A DNA stretch of 34,462 nucleotides, taken from an uncultured Clostridia bacterium. Lineage in GTDB: Bacteria > Bacillota > Clostridia > Christensenellales > UBA1242. The number at the start of each line of letters is the position of its first letter. The first letter of the stretch is position 1. Under the pieces are notes generated by a model. The model was not told the origin of the DNA. It did no database searches and worked only from the letters and a program-made list of their open reading frames with translations. The position numbers and the translations under genes are program-made. The stretch is from assembly GCA_944383385.1 (NCBI GenBank), contig CALWPI010000006.1:1-34462 (forward strand). The letters are read 5' to 3'. This document shows positions 25,601-34,395 of the stretch, one piece after another.

Positions 25601-28600
25601 CACCAGCTTGTTCAAATGGACCGTTTATACTGCTTGACTTATAAACTGTAATTCTAGCAGCATTGATACAACTGAATACGTATCTGCCTGTTTGGTCAAG
25701 AGTGATATCACTAACAGAATTGCCAAGTGTCACAAATGTTCTCTTTGCAGATTCTTGTGCCGTTATTGTATTTATTCCATTGCCGTATTCTTGAATAGTC
25801 AAATCATAGTATTCATTCTTTGCAAGCACTTGACTAGAAAATTCACTTGTTTTATTTGAAGGCAGTTTGATGCCACCACCATACAAAACAGTGTCAACAT
25901 TTTCGTTAGTCAAATTTGGATACATTTCTTTTGCCACATCACGAAGCAAAGCTGTGTCAATGAGTTCGCCGTCGCCGTTTCTATAAATTCTTAATACTTG
26001 GAAATATGCAATACTACTTGGTGCCCATGCTACTTGTCCGTCTTTGATTGAAAGTGTTGGACGAATAAGCACTTGCACACTGGTGTTGTCGACATAATTG
26101 CTACGCAAAGCAAATACATTGTCTACAACGCTTTGTCCAGCACTATCTACTGTACCCAACACTCGCACTCTTACACTAAAAGATGTTTGTGTAGGCAAAT
26201 TGAGTGCTGTAATAATATCTCCAAATGGTACACAACCATAATGTGCTGATTCGTTGTCTGTACCGTCTTTTAGGTAACCACTATCCGTTTCGACAACAAA
26301 TTCTTTTGATTGTTCGACATTATTTTGAATATATTTGAGTTCGATAACATAATTTGACTCTTTTTCAACGCCTTGTGGGTCGGTGTAGAATACTCTATTA
26401 AAGTATACGTTGTTGTTGAAAGTATATCCTGTGATTTGTTCGCCTTCAAGTGTAACACAAGAAGGTGCAACTGCTTTGTAAACAGTATATTCTTGCAACA
26501 TATTACCAGCAATACGGAGTGTATATTCACTCTCTGCATTACCAGAGTTGCCCACATTGCCAAATGCAATCTTGTAGTATCCCTCGCTTGACTCAAAATC
26601 ATATATCAAACGTATTGCTAAACTGTCACTTGCTGTATCTTCCGTATTATAATCAAAGCTTGTTACAGTTTGATTGTTTATTTTGTTGTAATAACTTGCA
26701 CTATCTCCTGCTGTTGAAAGTGCAGAATATTGTACATTGATTGTTATCAAATGTCTAATAGCATTAAAGAACTCCTGTTCTGAACACACAGTCACAGTCT
26801 CATCGTCTGGACCTGTTGCTGTAATATTTTGTTCAGTCGACAATTCGTCGCCTTTTATCACCTTTCTTGTAACATCTCTAAATAATGACAAGACTCTGCT
26901 ATCTTCAAGATACTCACTATTTGTCATTTGAGCCAAACAATCTTTAATGTCTTTTAATGTAATTGTCCATTCAAACACACCGTTTTTGATGCTGACCTTT
27001 TCATTTGTGATAACGTCATCTTTAATTAGTCCAGCAAGTATAGTTGGATTTGAATTTGAAATATATCCTTGATTACCATTGATATATCCCCAAGCATAGA
27101 CGTAGACATCAAATTCGCCATTGGAGACTACGTTATCAAATGAATATTCAGTGCCCGTTACATATTGTGTATCAACAGTACTATCATCATTTGCATTTTT
27201 GACAACAACTTTATATTGTGATGCGTTTTGTAGAGCATCCCATTTGAGTTTGCCGTCTTCTAATCTAACATTTTCGACTTGACCTAATGTATTGATAGTG
27301 ACTTCGTCACTGTATTTGCTATTGATATATCCGTCTATTACTGCATCATTTGTGTTTGGTATTACAGTGTTTCCAATTGCTATAATTGCAATATCAACGC
27401 TGCCAGACAAAGAGTCAATATTTTCTATATCATAACTGTGCAAATCTTTGCCAATTACATCAATCACTATGTTTGTAGGTTCGCCATTTTCAAATACTAC
27501 AATTTTATATCCAGTAGCATTTTCCACAGCGTCCCATGACAATCTTGTTATAAGACCAGCGACTTCCTCATTTTCAGTAATTGATTCAATTTTAATATTT
27601 TTAACTGTATCCAATCTTTTTACTGTGAGTGGTAAAGAAATGTTACTATCAACAAATCCGTCTTTTGATACGTACAACGTGTAAGTGTATGTTCCTAGAC
27701 TTTGCATAGAATCATCAATATAAATTGTGCTCAAATTGTCTTGCAAAGTGACCTCGACGTCGCCATTAAACAAATGATATGCGTAGCCCGTTGTGTTGTC
27801 TGGTCCTACAAAATTGATAACACCATTATTGAGTGTTACAGCTGGTGTCAACAATTTTTCTACTCTAAAATATCCTGTTACACTAGAATCAAGTATGTCT
27901 GCATTGTTGCCAATGACTTGGAGTGTAACATAATAGACCCCACCTTCATACTGGCTAAAATCATAACTTGTCAAGTGTCCCATGTTGTATTCGCCCAACT
28001 TGCTATACATTGTGCCATTGCCTTCACAATCAATCGTTCCGTCTGTGTCTCTGCCATAGACCGTCAACAGATAATGATCAAAATTGATATCTGTTTCAAT
28101 ATCTTCCCAAGATAATTTTCCACCACTTACAACAAGTGACCCTGTATTAACAGTTGGCAAAACATCAATTGTCAGTCCACTGCCTGCATTACTTGTCACA
28201 TATCCCGAACTGGTTGCGCTTGTGCTACCCACAGCAATTACAACATAACGATAAGTGTTAGGTTCTGTTTTATAGATTTCAAAGCTATAACTACCTGCAC
28301 CAGTATTTTCTATTGTTTGAATAAGATTATTGCCTTGTTCTGTAATCTCATATACTTCATATTTTGAAGCATATTCAACATCTCCAATCTTTGGTGCGAC
28401 AAATGTTATTGTATTGTTTGCAATAGACATTTCTGTAATAGTAGGCAATTTTTGTAGAGACAATGTTGTGCTCTTATTTGATGAAATATTGTTTGGACGT
28501 GTTACAACAACGCTCAAATTATACACTTTGCCGGCAACTAGTTCGACAGATAAATAATTATTATTTGTTGTTTCAAGTATCACATCTCCGTCATACACTT

Positions 28601-31481
28601 GATAAGTCATTCCGTCCGTCTTTGTCCAAGTAAACTGACCATTTACAACAGCAAGTCCTGTGGCATCATATAGTTTGTTGAATGACAAATCGGTAGACAT
28701 ATTGCTATCTATACAATTATTGTTTTCGCTCAATGCAACTATTGTTATCTTGTGGCTACCTGCTGATACGCTTGCAGGCAGTGTATAGTTCGTTCCAATA
28801 ATTGTTTCTGTATTAGATTTTATTTCATCAACATAGACATCATATCCAGTTGCTTTTATATTGCCAACACTGGACTCTTGCCATACAATTTTTGAACCAG
28901 ATGCTTGTGGTACAACAGTTGGTAGTTTGACAAAAGTAAATGTTGTAGACAATTTGCTATCAACATATTTGCCTGTGCCCAATGCTTTGAGAAGCACAGA
29001 ATATGTTCCAGCCTCTAATGTACTGCCGTCAATTTCTCCACCAAGGATAGCATCTTCAAGAGAGACGACTTTGTTTTCACCATCCAAGTCTGTGTGACGC
29101 ACTTCACAATAATAGCCATTTGAATTTTCGTCTCTATCAAATGATATGGTATATTTGTCTATTGATTTTTCAACCGTCAGTTCTTGTACTGTATCAAGCA
29201 TTGTAAACGTACAAATGTTAGACAACTCACTTTCGATATATCCATTTTGATACAAATATATTTGAACCGTATGCTCGCCTGCAACAGTTAGATAATTTGC
29301 AATATCAATGACTCCTGCTTCTTGTGAAACTTCAATAGGATTATTTTGATTATTGTCAATTATTGCATAAATTGTTGCATTGCTAATATCATCTGTTGAC
29401 GTAAAATACAATTTACCATTTTGTGTTTGCAAATTACTAATTTTATCAAATGTGTCGTAACTATAAGGTTGAGAAGACAAACTATTTATTGAACTGCCGT
29501 CCACACTGCTTACGCTATCTTTACCAAGAGCAACTACGGTAATTGACGTACCTACTCTTTGCACTTTATACGTAGGACTTGTTGTAAATGTTGTGACATC
29601 TCCTTCGGTTACAGCATATCCAACAGCCCCTGAGACAGCACTCCAACTAATACTTTGAGTAGTTGAATTGATTGCAAAAGTGGTATGGTCAACTTGTGCC
29701 AATTTTGTGAATGTATAACCATTTTGATTTTCGCCAAACACATCAATACTTGAAATAGTGGTGACACCATCGCCAACTGCTCTCACAAATATTTGATAAC
29801 TGCCTGCATCTAAATCGCTTGGCAGAGTATATGAATAACTAGACCCCGACAATTGATACTCGCCATTGTCACTTTCAAGTAATGTGATTTTCTTGTCTGT
29901 CCCTTGTAAATATACAAAATACGTGACTTCTTGTTCGAGTTTTGTCCAAATGATTGTAGAGTTACCTAACACAATATTTGACACATCACTTATGATATTA
30001 TTATTTTTGAGTGCTGTAATTTCTACTTTTGGCAAAACATCAAAACTAATATCACAATTTAGTGTATTACTTGTTGCATATTCGCCATTGTCTTGACCTA
30101 ATGTTATGATATTTACGCTATAATTACCAGTCTTACCTTTTAGAGTGTCATACAAAGATATTGTAGAGCTAGAAGCCCCTGTCAACTTGTATTGATACAC
30201 TTGACCATCAGTGTTATTCATAAACTGAACAGTATATCCCGAAGCATTTGCATTTGCATCAAACATAAGTTTGCTGTCCTGCACTTTGACACCTGTAACA
30301 GTAGCAAGTTTTTCAAAGACAAAAGTTGCTACATCACCTTTTATTTTGTCGTCACTCAAAGGATAAACCTGTGCAGTATATTGACCTGCATCAAGGCTCG
30401 TCAAATCAAATTGTGACTGACTCAAAGTAAATTGTTGTTCTCCAATTTTTAGTGCATAAGTGCTTGCCCCACTAATGTCTGCCCAATCAAGCAATGTGCC
30501 ATCATTTGTAATGTGCAAGTCGTTAATAGTACTCAATTTGCTCACAACATAATCGTAGGTCGAGAATGTGTTGTTTTGATAGACATTATCAAGTGTGGAT
30601 TGTGGAATGACTGTTACTTCAAATTTCGTAGCGTCACTTGCTCCTTCAATGCTACTCAAATCAAATTGCAAAGGTTCAGTAGCATCAACACTTGTTTGAT
30701 AAGTCTCTGTGCTGTCTCCCCTCAATGTGTATCTCACATAAATATTATAGCTAGTAGCATTCTCCACTCCTTGCCAAGACAAGATATATTCATCATTGCT
30801 ATACTGTGTCACTTTTGGCAAATAATAGAAGGACACTTCACTTGAATATTCACTATCCACATATGCTTTGCCCACACCTTTTGCCATAACACTTACAGTA
30901 TATTCTTTGCCCTCTTCATAATCGTCAAAGGTATAACTATTGGTGTCTTTTGCAATGTCTATAAGAGTATCTTCTTGTCCATTATTTATTTTTAATGTAT
31001 ATCCATTGTTTCCTACGACATTATCCCAAGAAATATTTTCATCATCATAAACAACATTAGTTGGTGCAGGTAATTGCACTTGTTGTACTACTTTTAGAGT
31101 CAAAGTTGCTTTGTGCTCACGGTGTACCGTTGAGACAGTAATTGTGACTTCTCCAACACCAACTGCTTCGACATAAAAAGTGTCATATCCTTCTGTGCGT
31201 TCTGGCGCTCCTTCTAGTTCAACAACGCCAGTTTTATCAAAAGAAATAACCACATCATCATAATCTGCTGATGTGTTTATAGGGTCAACTTTATATGTTA
31301 TGCCTAGTCGTTCACCGATTAATAATTCGTTATTGTCTTCCAAATAATCTTGTTGTGGAAGAATGATATAATTTGGCAAAACTATTGGTGTTTGCGATTT
31401 TTTGTCATCACAACCACAGCCAGACAACCCGAGCGTTCCCAACAACGCCGTTGATACAACTATTGCTTTCCATTTTTTCAT
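22671..31481 (-). CDS. Giant lipoprotein with fibronectin-III-like repeats and GLUG-like C-terminus
   Basis: This single uninterrupted frame of 2936 residues fills a quarter of the window. It has a signal peptide with lipobox G-L-S-G-C (Cys22), then C-G-C-D-D. A bacterial-Ig-like domain follows (about 35-130, YVEAVGVGEVTITV). About 22 fibronectin-III-like modules of roughly 80-120 residues come next, many starting with L-P/D/G/A-x-V, then an N/D-G-x-L-x-W/F strand and a G-Y-x-V strand. The last 440 residues (from about 2500) open with GTENNPYQISNATQLQNM and continue as a GLUG-like beta-helix region, with recurring IAGLV, NYGSVVDSGTSG and VAGLVG. No LPXTG or other sorting signal is seen, so the lipid should anchor it at the cell surface. 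A binding or adhesion role is plausible but is inference. The start has no clear SD apart from a weak AGGTAG. Confidence 0.92.
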   Translation of the reverse strand: MKKWKAIVVSTALLGTLGLSGCGCDDKKSQTPIVLPNYIILPQQDYLEDNNELLIGERLGITYKVDPINTSADYDDVVISFDKTGVVELEGAPERTEGYDTFYVEAVGVGEVTITVSTVHREHKATLTLKVVQQVQLPAPTNVVYDDENISWDNVVGNNGYTLKINNGQEDTLIDIAKDTNSYTFDDYEEGKEYTVSVMAKGVGKAYVDSEYSSEVSFYYLPKVTQYSNDEYILSWQGVENATSYNIYVRYTLRGDSTETYQTSVDATEPLQFDLSSIEGASDATKFEVTVIPQSTLDNVYQNNTFSTYDYVVSKLSTINDLHITNDGTLLDWADISGASTYALKIGEQQFTLSQSQFDLTSLDAGQYTAQVYPLSDDKIKGDVATFVFEKLATVTGVKVQDSKLMFDANANASGYTVQFMNNTDGQVYQYKLTGASSSTISLYDTLKGKTGNYSVNIITLGQDNGEYATSNTLNCDISFDVLPKVEITALKNNNIISDVSNIVLGNSTIIWTKLEQEVTYFVYLQGTDKKITLLESDNGEYQLSGSSYSYTLPSDLDAGSYQIFVRAVGDGVTTISSIDVFGENQNGYTFTKLAQVDHTTFAINSTTQSISWSAVSGAVGYAVTEGDVTTFTTSPTYKVQRVGTSITVVALGKDSVSSVDGSSINSLSSQPYSYDTFDKISNLQTQNGKLYFTSTDDISNATIYAIIDNNQNNPIEVSQEAGVIDIANYLTVAGEHTVQIYLYQNGYIESELSNICTFTMLDTVQELTVEKSIDKYTISFDRDENSNGYYCEVRHTDLDGENKVVSLEDAILGGEIDGSTLEAGTYSVLLKALGTGKYVDSKLSTTFTFVKLPTVVPQASGSKIVWQESSVGNIKATGYDVYVDEIKSNTETIIGTNYTLPASVSAGSHKITIVALSENNNCIDSNMSTDLSFNKLYDATGLAVVNGQFTWTKTDGMTYQVYDGDVILETTNNNYLSVELVAGKVYNLSVVVTRPNNISSNKSTTLSLQKLPTITEMSIANNTITFVAPKIGDVEYASKYEVYEITEQGNNLIQTIENTGAGSYSFEIYKTEPNTYRYVVIAVGSTSATSSGYVTSNAGSGLTIDVLPTVNTGSLVVSGGKLSWEDIETDINFDHYLLTVYGRDTDGTIDCEGNGTMYSKLGEYNMGHLTSYDFSQYEGGVYYVTLQVIGNNADILDSSVTGYFRVEKLLTPAVTLNNGVINFVGPDNTTGYAYHLFNGDVEVTLQDNLSTIYIDDSMQSLGTYTYTLYVSKDGFVDSNISLPLTVKRLDTVKNIKIESITENEEVAGLITRLSWDAVENATGYKIVVFENGEPTNIVIDVIGKDLHSYDIENIDSLSGSVDIAIIAIGNTVIPNTNDAVIDGYINSKYSDEVTINTLGQVENVRLEDGKLKWDALQNASQYKVVVKNANDDSTVDTQYVTGTEYSFDNVVSNGEFDVYVYAWGYINGNQGYISNSNPTILAGLIKDDVITNEKVSIKNGVFEWTITLKDIKDCLAQMTNSEYLEDSRVLSLFRDVTRKVIKGDELSTEQNITATGPDDETVTVCSEQEFFNAIRHLITINVQYSALSTAGDSASYYNKINNQTVTSFDYNTEDTASDSLAIRLIYDFESSEGYYKIAFGNVGNSGNAESEYTLRIAGNMLQEYTVYKAVAPSCVTLEGEQITGYTFNNNVYFNRVFYTDPQGVEKESNYVIELKYIQNNVEQSKEFVVETDSGYLKDGTDNESAHYGCVPFGDIITALNLPTQTSFSVRVRVLGTVDSAGQSVVDNVFALRSNYVDNTSVQVLIRPTLSIKDGQVAWAPSSIAYFQVLRIYRNGDGELIDTALLRDVAKEMYPNLTNENVDTVLYGGGIKLPSNKTSEFSSQVLAKNEYYDLTIQEYGNGINTITAQESAKRTFVTLGNSVSDITLDQTGRYVFSCINAARITVYKSSSINGPFEQAGVHYIEKESQGETQFVFELPQTYAAFDDSGKAIYYKIGVQDAPTEDSPMAIVGEMTLDDQAYTRFDSVENIRVDGFNIVWDSVELVNGYEITINNKTTIEVNGGTEYSLEDDELYPAGDYVISVRAQRTIGESHIIGIASTATVHKLASPTLRLNNGDVLWDLANTSDVEGQNVHVVIRENDNVLFEQDMSYPHSAFVFADQVDQEGNPLFVEGNTYQIEVYQVAKPDTLNISSTTATMTVQYLGTTTLDYGQNGSDATLNFAQANNAVGYQLVSTTFNLVTDEGGTQTEQFVKKYVYNIYTAGDIGSAVINSVVYSEYTFDSASNAWIANKENQAIANIASVVTYNSETSTFSFFTANINQGLPQGNINYRSQVRVLGSTATATESGTKYVSGAFSNVVDTAVPQTPINIQFDSTTGYVSWTNVRDDYRPYINYTMNINVNDSYNSFENIVSRVESAGYTQFDIVRKIGEVEVSYTDDEWTNPNSGDTISVKITMRLEKGDTQYRLTNIGSYSEIAMYSESDTYEKSQLSATQSAQLSVFAAGNGTENNPYQISNATQLQNMRQFATGKYYFMLTQDISLSSWTTIDDFDGYLNLNSNTITYMASSTFITLNSTGEIYGGNIIYDANYASKFIVNNAGNIRDLHVEVKGKVSSLTSNFSLFGNNTGEINNINLTLNNFEINCSSTESLIIGVLTNRNDGTISNINITGNIKVTSQRNVNIALVSYRNGTSGFVSRVVSQANITSDTSQNGTITIAGLVNYNYGSVVDSGTSGTITAKYANIAGLVYNNYSIVDSCYNTGSIVVTGNNANITVAGLVGIMYVSDGSQSYTPTLKNSYTVLQNVSLTNNSSNATIYFGGLIGSNRTSALSSITNCYVIVDNITKNTTGQYNIGLVVAQNNGGGFSQVYYQELETYSHTGTGVGGSSNGITNTTNFTQQSEDGQIKGMIESSGVFEKTKSMIQVNDTTYYIYILSWEIE
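24010..31080 (-). repeat. Array of about 22 degenerate FN3-like protein modules
   Basis: The modules, counted by reading the protein, begin at residue about 134 and run to about 2490. They have diverged enough that I see no obvious near-identical DNA copies. One module in the middle, around residue 1490-1660, is longer and includes a helical insert (KDIKDCLAQMTNSEYLEDSR). Limits are approximate. Confidence 0.6.
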
Positions 31482-31505
31482 AAACTACCTACAATCTCCA
31501 TTATA

Positions 31506-31527
31506 CTAGTTATAATGATTATACTAG
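31506..31527. repeat. Imperfect palindrome over the giant-gene promoter
   Basis: CTAGT-t-ATAAT-g-ATTATACTAG has 10-base arms with one bulged T. It covers the predicted -10 box of the giant lipoprotein gene, so it could be an operator. Confidence 0.4.
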
Positions 31528-31545
31528 AATTTATAATAACGACAA
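31518..31545 (-). promoter_or_regulatory. Possible promoter of the giant lipoprotein gene
   Basis: TATAAT at 31518-31523 on the minus strand, with TTGTCG 16 bases upstream (31540-31545). A second TATAAT lies at 31500-31505 within a repeated CTAGTATAAT, so the exact start is uncertain. Confidence 0.4.
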
Positions 31546-31698
31546 ACTAATTTGACGATATTTGTCAAACAATATAGTTATTTTGAGCAATCGCATTTAT
31601 ATTTATATAAATGAAATTTTTTCCTATAAACTTATTATGAGTAAAATTGTAGACAAAATACAAACAACACATTTTATGTTTTTTTGACTTTTATACAC

Positions 31699-31731
31699 AA
31701 AAAAAGTGATAAGATTGTCTTACCACTTTTT
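31699..31731 (-). terminator. Terminator of the flavin oxidoreductase gene
   Basis: On the minus strand AAAAAGTGGTAAG pairs with CTTATCACTTTTT, with one G-T pair and a five-base loop, ending in a run of T. It lies just after the stop codon. Confidence 0.85.
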
Positions 31732-31735
31732 GTCT

Positions 31736-33790
31736 TTATAGTTTGTTTGCAACTTCCCACGCTCTCCAAATAACTGTTCTCAAATTGCCAACCGTTTTGG
31801 CGTCTCCCACAATATGGACATGTCTGCCTTTCTTTACAAGTGGCGCTGGTGTATATCCAATAGCAAGGATAACATTGTCCACATTAACTTTTGTAGTTTT
31901 GCCCACTTTATCTTGAATAATTACATAGTCATCTCCAACTTCTGTTACAAAACTTTCTAGATAAATAGGAGTGTGTTTATACTTGAAATAATCTCGCAAG
32001 TAAGATGAATTTGCAAGACTCAATCCCCTAACTGCCATAAGGTCATTTTTTGTTTCAACAATTATTGGATTTTTGCCCTGCAAAATCAGGTCATATGCAA
32101 TTTCGCATCCGGACAATCCACCACCAATTATTGCGACATTGTTGCCAACTTCCTTTGTTTTATTTAGATAATCAATTGCTGAAACAGTTTTTTCTACACC
32201 CTTAATGTTCAATTTCTTTGCTACAGCACCCGTAGCAACAATAATTTCATCAGCATCAAGAGTTGAAATATCATTGATTTCAGTATTCAATTTGACTGTT
32301 ATTGGCATGCTTGCAATTTGCCTTCTATACCACTCAATCAGTTCTCTGTCCTTTTCCTTGAAACTTGGTGCAGCAGCTGGAATAAACACTCCACCAAGCC
32401 TGTCAGTTTTTTCATAAATAGTAACATCATGACCACGTATACAAGCAATTCTTGCTGTTTCCATTCCACCTATTCCACCACCAATTATAGCCACTTTTTT
32501 GTGTTTTTTAGCAGGTTTGATATCAAATCTATGACCATTCATCGTTTGTGGATTTAGTGCACATCGTGACATATGTTTTGCTTCACTAAACGACTCATCA
32601 TTTGCGACCCCTTTATAGTGCGCAAGAGCAAAACATCCATTGTGACAACATATACAAGGCTGGATATCTTCAAGTTTGTTTTCCATAAGTTTTGTGACCC
32701 AACGTCTGTCTACCAAAAACTGTCTTGCCACTCCCATTGCATCAATCTTGCCCGACTTGATTGCCTTTGCACTCGTAATAGGTTCCATTCGACCAGCACA
32801 AACAACAGGGATATCTACAAATTTTTTTATATGAGCCACGTCATCTAGATTGCAATTTTCTGGCATATATGTAGGAGGATGTGCCCAATACCAAGCATCA
32901 TAAGTACCATTGTCAGCATTTAGCATGTCATATCCTGCATCTTGCAAGTATTTTGCAGCTTTCTCGCTTTCTTCCATATCTCTGCCGACTTCTGTGTACT
33001 CTTCGCCAGGCACTGCACCACTGTCAAATCCTTTTGTTTTGCTAACAACAGAATAACGTAGTGAAACAGGATAATCTTGTCCACATTCTTTTTTTATCGT
33101 TTTTACAATTTCGCAAGCAAATCTATATCTGTTTTCAAAACTGCCACCATAATTGTCTTGTCTACTATTTGTATATTTGGTTGCAAATTGGTCTAGCAAA
33201 TACCCTTCGTGTACAGCGTGCACTTCGACCCCGTCAACACCTGCCTCTTTACATAGTTTAGCCGTTTGACCAAACGCATAAATTATTTTATCAATTTCCT
33301 TTTTTGTCAGTGGCCTACACATAACATCTTCTGCCCACCTTGAAGGCAGTGCGCTTGGAGATGCACAAATGTAGTCAATATCCACAATAGGCTTGACTAA
33401 GGTTTTCAAAAATTTGTTTTTCTTTAATTTTACAAGAGTGTCTGTTATGGCAAAAGAACGTCCAAAGCCTGCTGTTAGTTGTACAAAAAGTTTTGCTCCT
33501 GTTTTGTGAAATTCTTCCATATATTTTTTTAGTTTTTTGAACATCCCTTTGTTTTGATACATCCACCTATTCAGTATCAAGTCTTTTACCGGCGCAATAC
33601 CAGGAATAATAAGTCCAACATTGTTTTTTGCAATATCCAAAAACATATCTGCACTTTCTTTGTTGAAACTACTAGGTTTCATCCAACCAAAAAGCGAAGT
33701 CCCACCCATAGGACACATCACAATTCTGTTTTTTATTTCAAGATTGCCAATCTTCCAAGGGGTAAATAGTGGTTCAAATTGTTTATCCAT
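31736..33790 (-). CDS. Old Yellow Enzyme / 2,4-dienoyl-CoA reductase-type flavoprotein
   Basis: The 684-residue protein has the three-domain layout of FadH and BaiCD/BaiH-type ene-reductases. The N-terminal FMN barrel (about 1-365) includes KIGNLEIKNRIVMCPM, VEVHAVHEGYLLDQF and YGGSFENRYRF. A 4Fe-4S ligand set follows: C379, C382, C386 and probably C410. Then a FAD/NAD(P)H domain pair has GGGIGGMETA (about 435) and GGGLSGCEIA (about 548). Such enzymes use NAD(P)H to reduce activated C=C bonds of fatty-acyl-CoA, bile-acid or aromatic-acid intermediates; the substrate here is not predictable. AAGGAGA six bases before the ATG and a strong promoter make this a single-gene unit. The last iron-sulfur cysteine is unusually far away. 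Confidence 0.93.
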   Translation of the reverse strand: MDKQFEPLFTPWKIGNLEIKNRIVMCPMGGTSLFGWMKPSSFNKESADMFLDIAKNNVGLIIPGIAPVKDLILNRWMYQNKGMFKKLKKYMEEFHKTGAKLFVQLTAGFGRSFAITDTLVKLKKNKFLKTLVKPIVDIDYICASPSALPSRWAEDVMCRPLTKKEIDKIIYAFGQTAKLCKEAGVDGVEVHAVHEGYLLDQFATKYTNSRQDNYGGSFENRYRFACEIVKTIKKECGQDYPVSLRYSVVSKTKGFDSGAVPGEEYTEVGRDMEESEKAAKYLQDAGYDMLNADNGTYDAWYWAHPPTYMPENCNLDDVAHIKKFVDIPVVCAGRMEPITSAKAIKSGKIDAMGVARQFLVDRRWVTKLMENKLEDIQPCICCHNGCFALAHYKGVANDESFSEAKHMSRCALNPQTMNGHRFDIKPAKKHKKVAIIGGGIGGMETARIACIRGHDVTIYEKTDRLGGVFIPAAAPSFKEKDRELIEWYRRQIASMPITVKLNTEINDISTLDADEIIVATGAVAKKLNIKGVEKTVSAIDYLNKTKEVGNNVAIIGGGLSGCEIAYDLILQGKNPIIVETKNDLMAVRGLSLANSSYLRDYFKYKHTPIYLESFVTEVGDDYVIIQDKVGKTTKVNVDNVILAIGYTPAPLVKKGRHVHIVGDAKTVGNLRTVIWRAWEVANKL

Positions 33791-33808
33791 TTTCTTCTCC
33801 TTATAAAC

Positions 33809-33837
33809 AATGTATCTAAAAATAATTCAAATGTCAA
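33809..33837 (-). promoter_or_regulatory. Promoter of the flavin oxidoreductase gene
   Basis: A perfect TTGACA (33832-33837) and TACATT (33809-33814), 17 bases apart on the minus strand, about 20 bases before the ATG. Confidence 0.6.
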
Positions 33838-33901
33838 ATATCTATCAAAATCAATTAAAACAAAAAGTCATATCTAGCATTTAAGTTGCATAAAATAAAT
33901 T

Positions 33902-34369
33902 ATGAAAAATTTTATAAAAAACAATTCAATTATTATTTCAATTTTGTGTGTCCTATTTGTCGCTATATTAGGTAGTATTTTTGTCAATCTTGGCATGGAC
34001 TGGTTTGACACACTCACCCGTCCTACACAATGGATTCCTAATATTGTGATACCAATTTGCTGGACAATAATATATGTATTATTTGCAATTATTTTGTCCC
34101 TCTTATTCAAAACAAAACGCATTACTACAAAAATAATTATTTTGAGTATTGTAAATGGTATTTTGAATATACTTTGGTGTTTAGTTTTTTTCACATTACA
34201 CCAAACGTTACTGGGCAATATCATCATCATACTAAACACATTCTTTGGAGTGCTACTGCAAGTACAATTAGATAAAACTAATATATGGTATACAAAACTA
34301 ATGTGGATATATCCAATTTGGCTATTTATAGCGACATCTTTGAATAATTGTTTGTGGATACTAAACTAA
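33902..34369 (+). CDS. TspO/MBR-family membrane protein
   Basis: The 155-residue protein has five hydrophobic segments, as expected for TspO (translocator protein/benzodiazepine receptor homologues). Family features are WFDTLTRPTQWIPN in loop 1, ICWTIIYVL in the second helix, and NGILNILWCLVFFTLHQ in the third. The family binds porphyrins and cholesterol-like molecules and is linked to tetrapyrrole and oxidative-stress responses in bacteria. No clear SD precedes the ATG, so the start or the translation mode is uncertain, but the full family length is recovered. It is divergent from the flavin oxidoreductase over a gap of 111 bases, and a terminator follows directly. Confidence 0.88.
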   Translation: MKNFIKNNSIIISILCVLFVAILGSIFVNLGMDWFDTLTRPTQWIPNIVIPICWTIIYVLFAIILSLLFKTKRITTKIIILSIVNGILNILWCLVFFTLHQTLLGNIIIILNTFFGVLLQVQLDKTNIWYTKLMWIYPIWLFIATSLNNCLWILN

Positions 34370-34395
34370 AAAAGAGAGCCTCTGCTCTCCTTTTT
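34366..34395. terminator. Bidirectional terminator between tspO and the next gene
   Basis: GAGAGC-CTCT-GCTCTC, with flanking A-run and T-run that can extend the stem past one mismatch. It serves the TspO transcript and the convergent partial gene. Confidence 0.75.

Noticed and set aside
25041-25637. A 198-residue plus-strand frame inside the giant lipoprotein gene
   Set aside because: Its product is a Cys/Phe/Ile-rich sequence with no family resemblance and no ribosome site, lying antisense to a clear long coding frame. It is a shadow of biased codon use.
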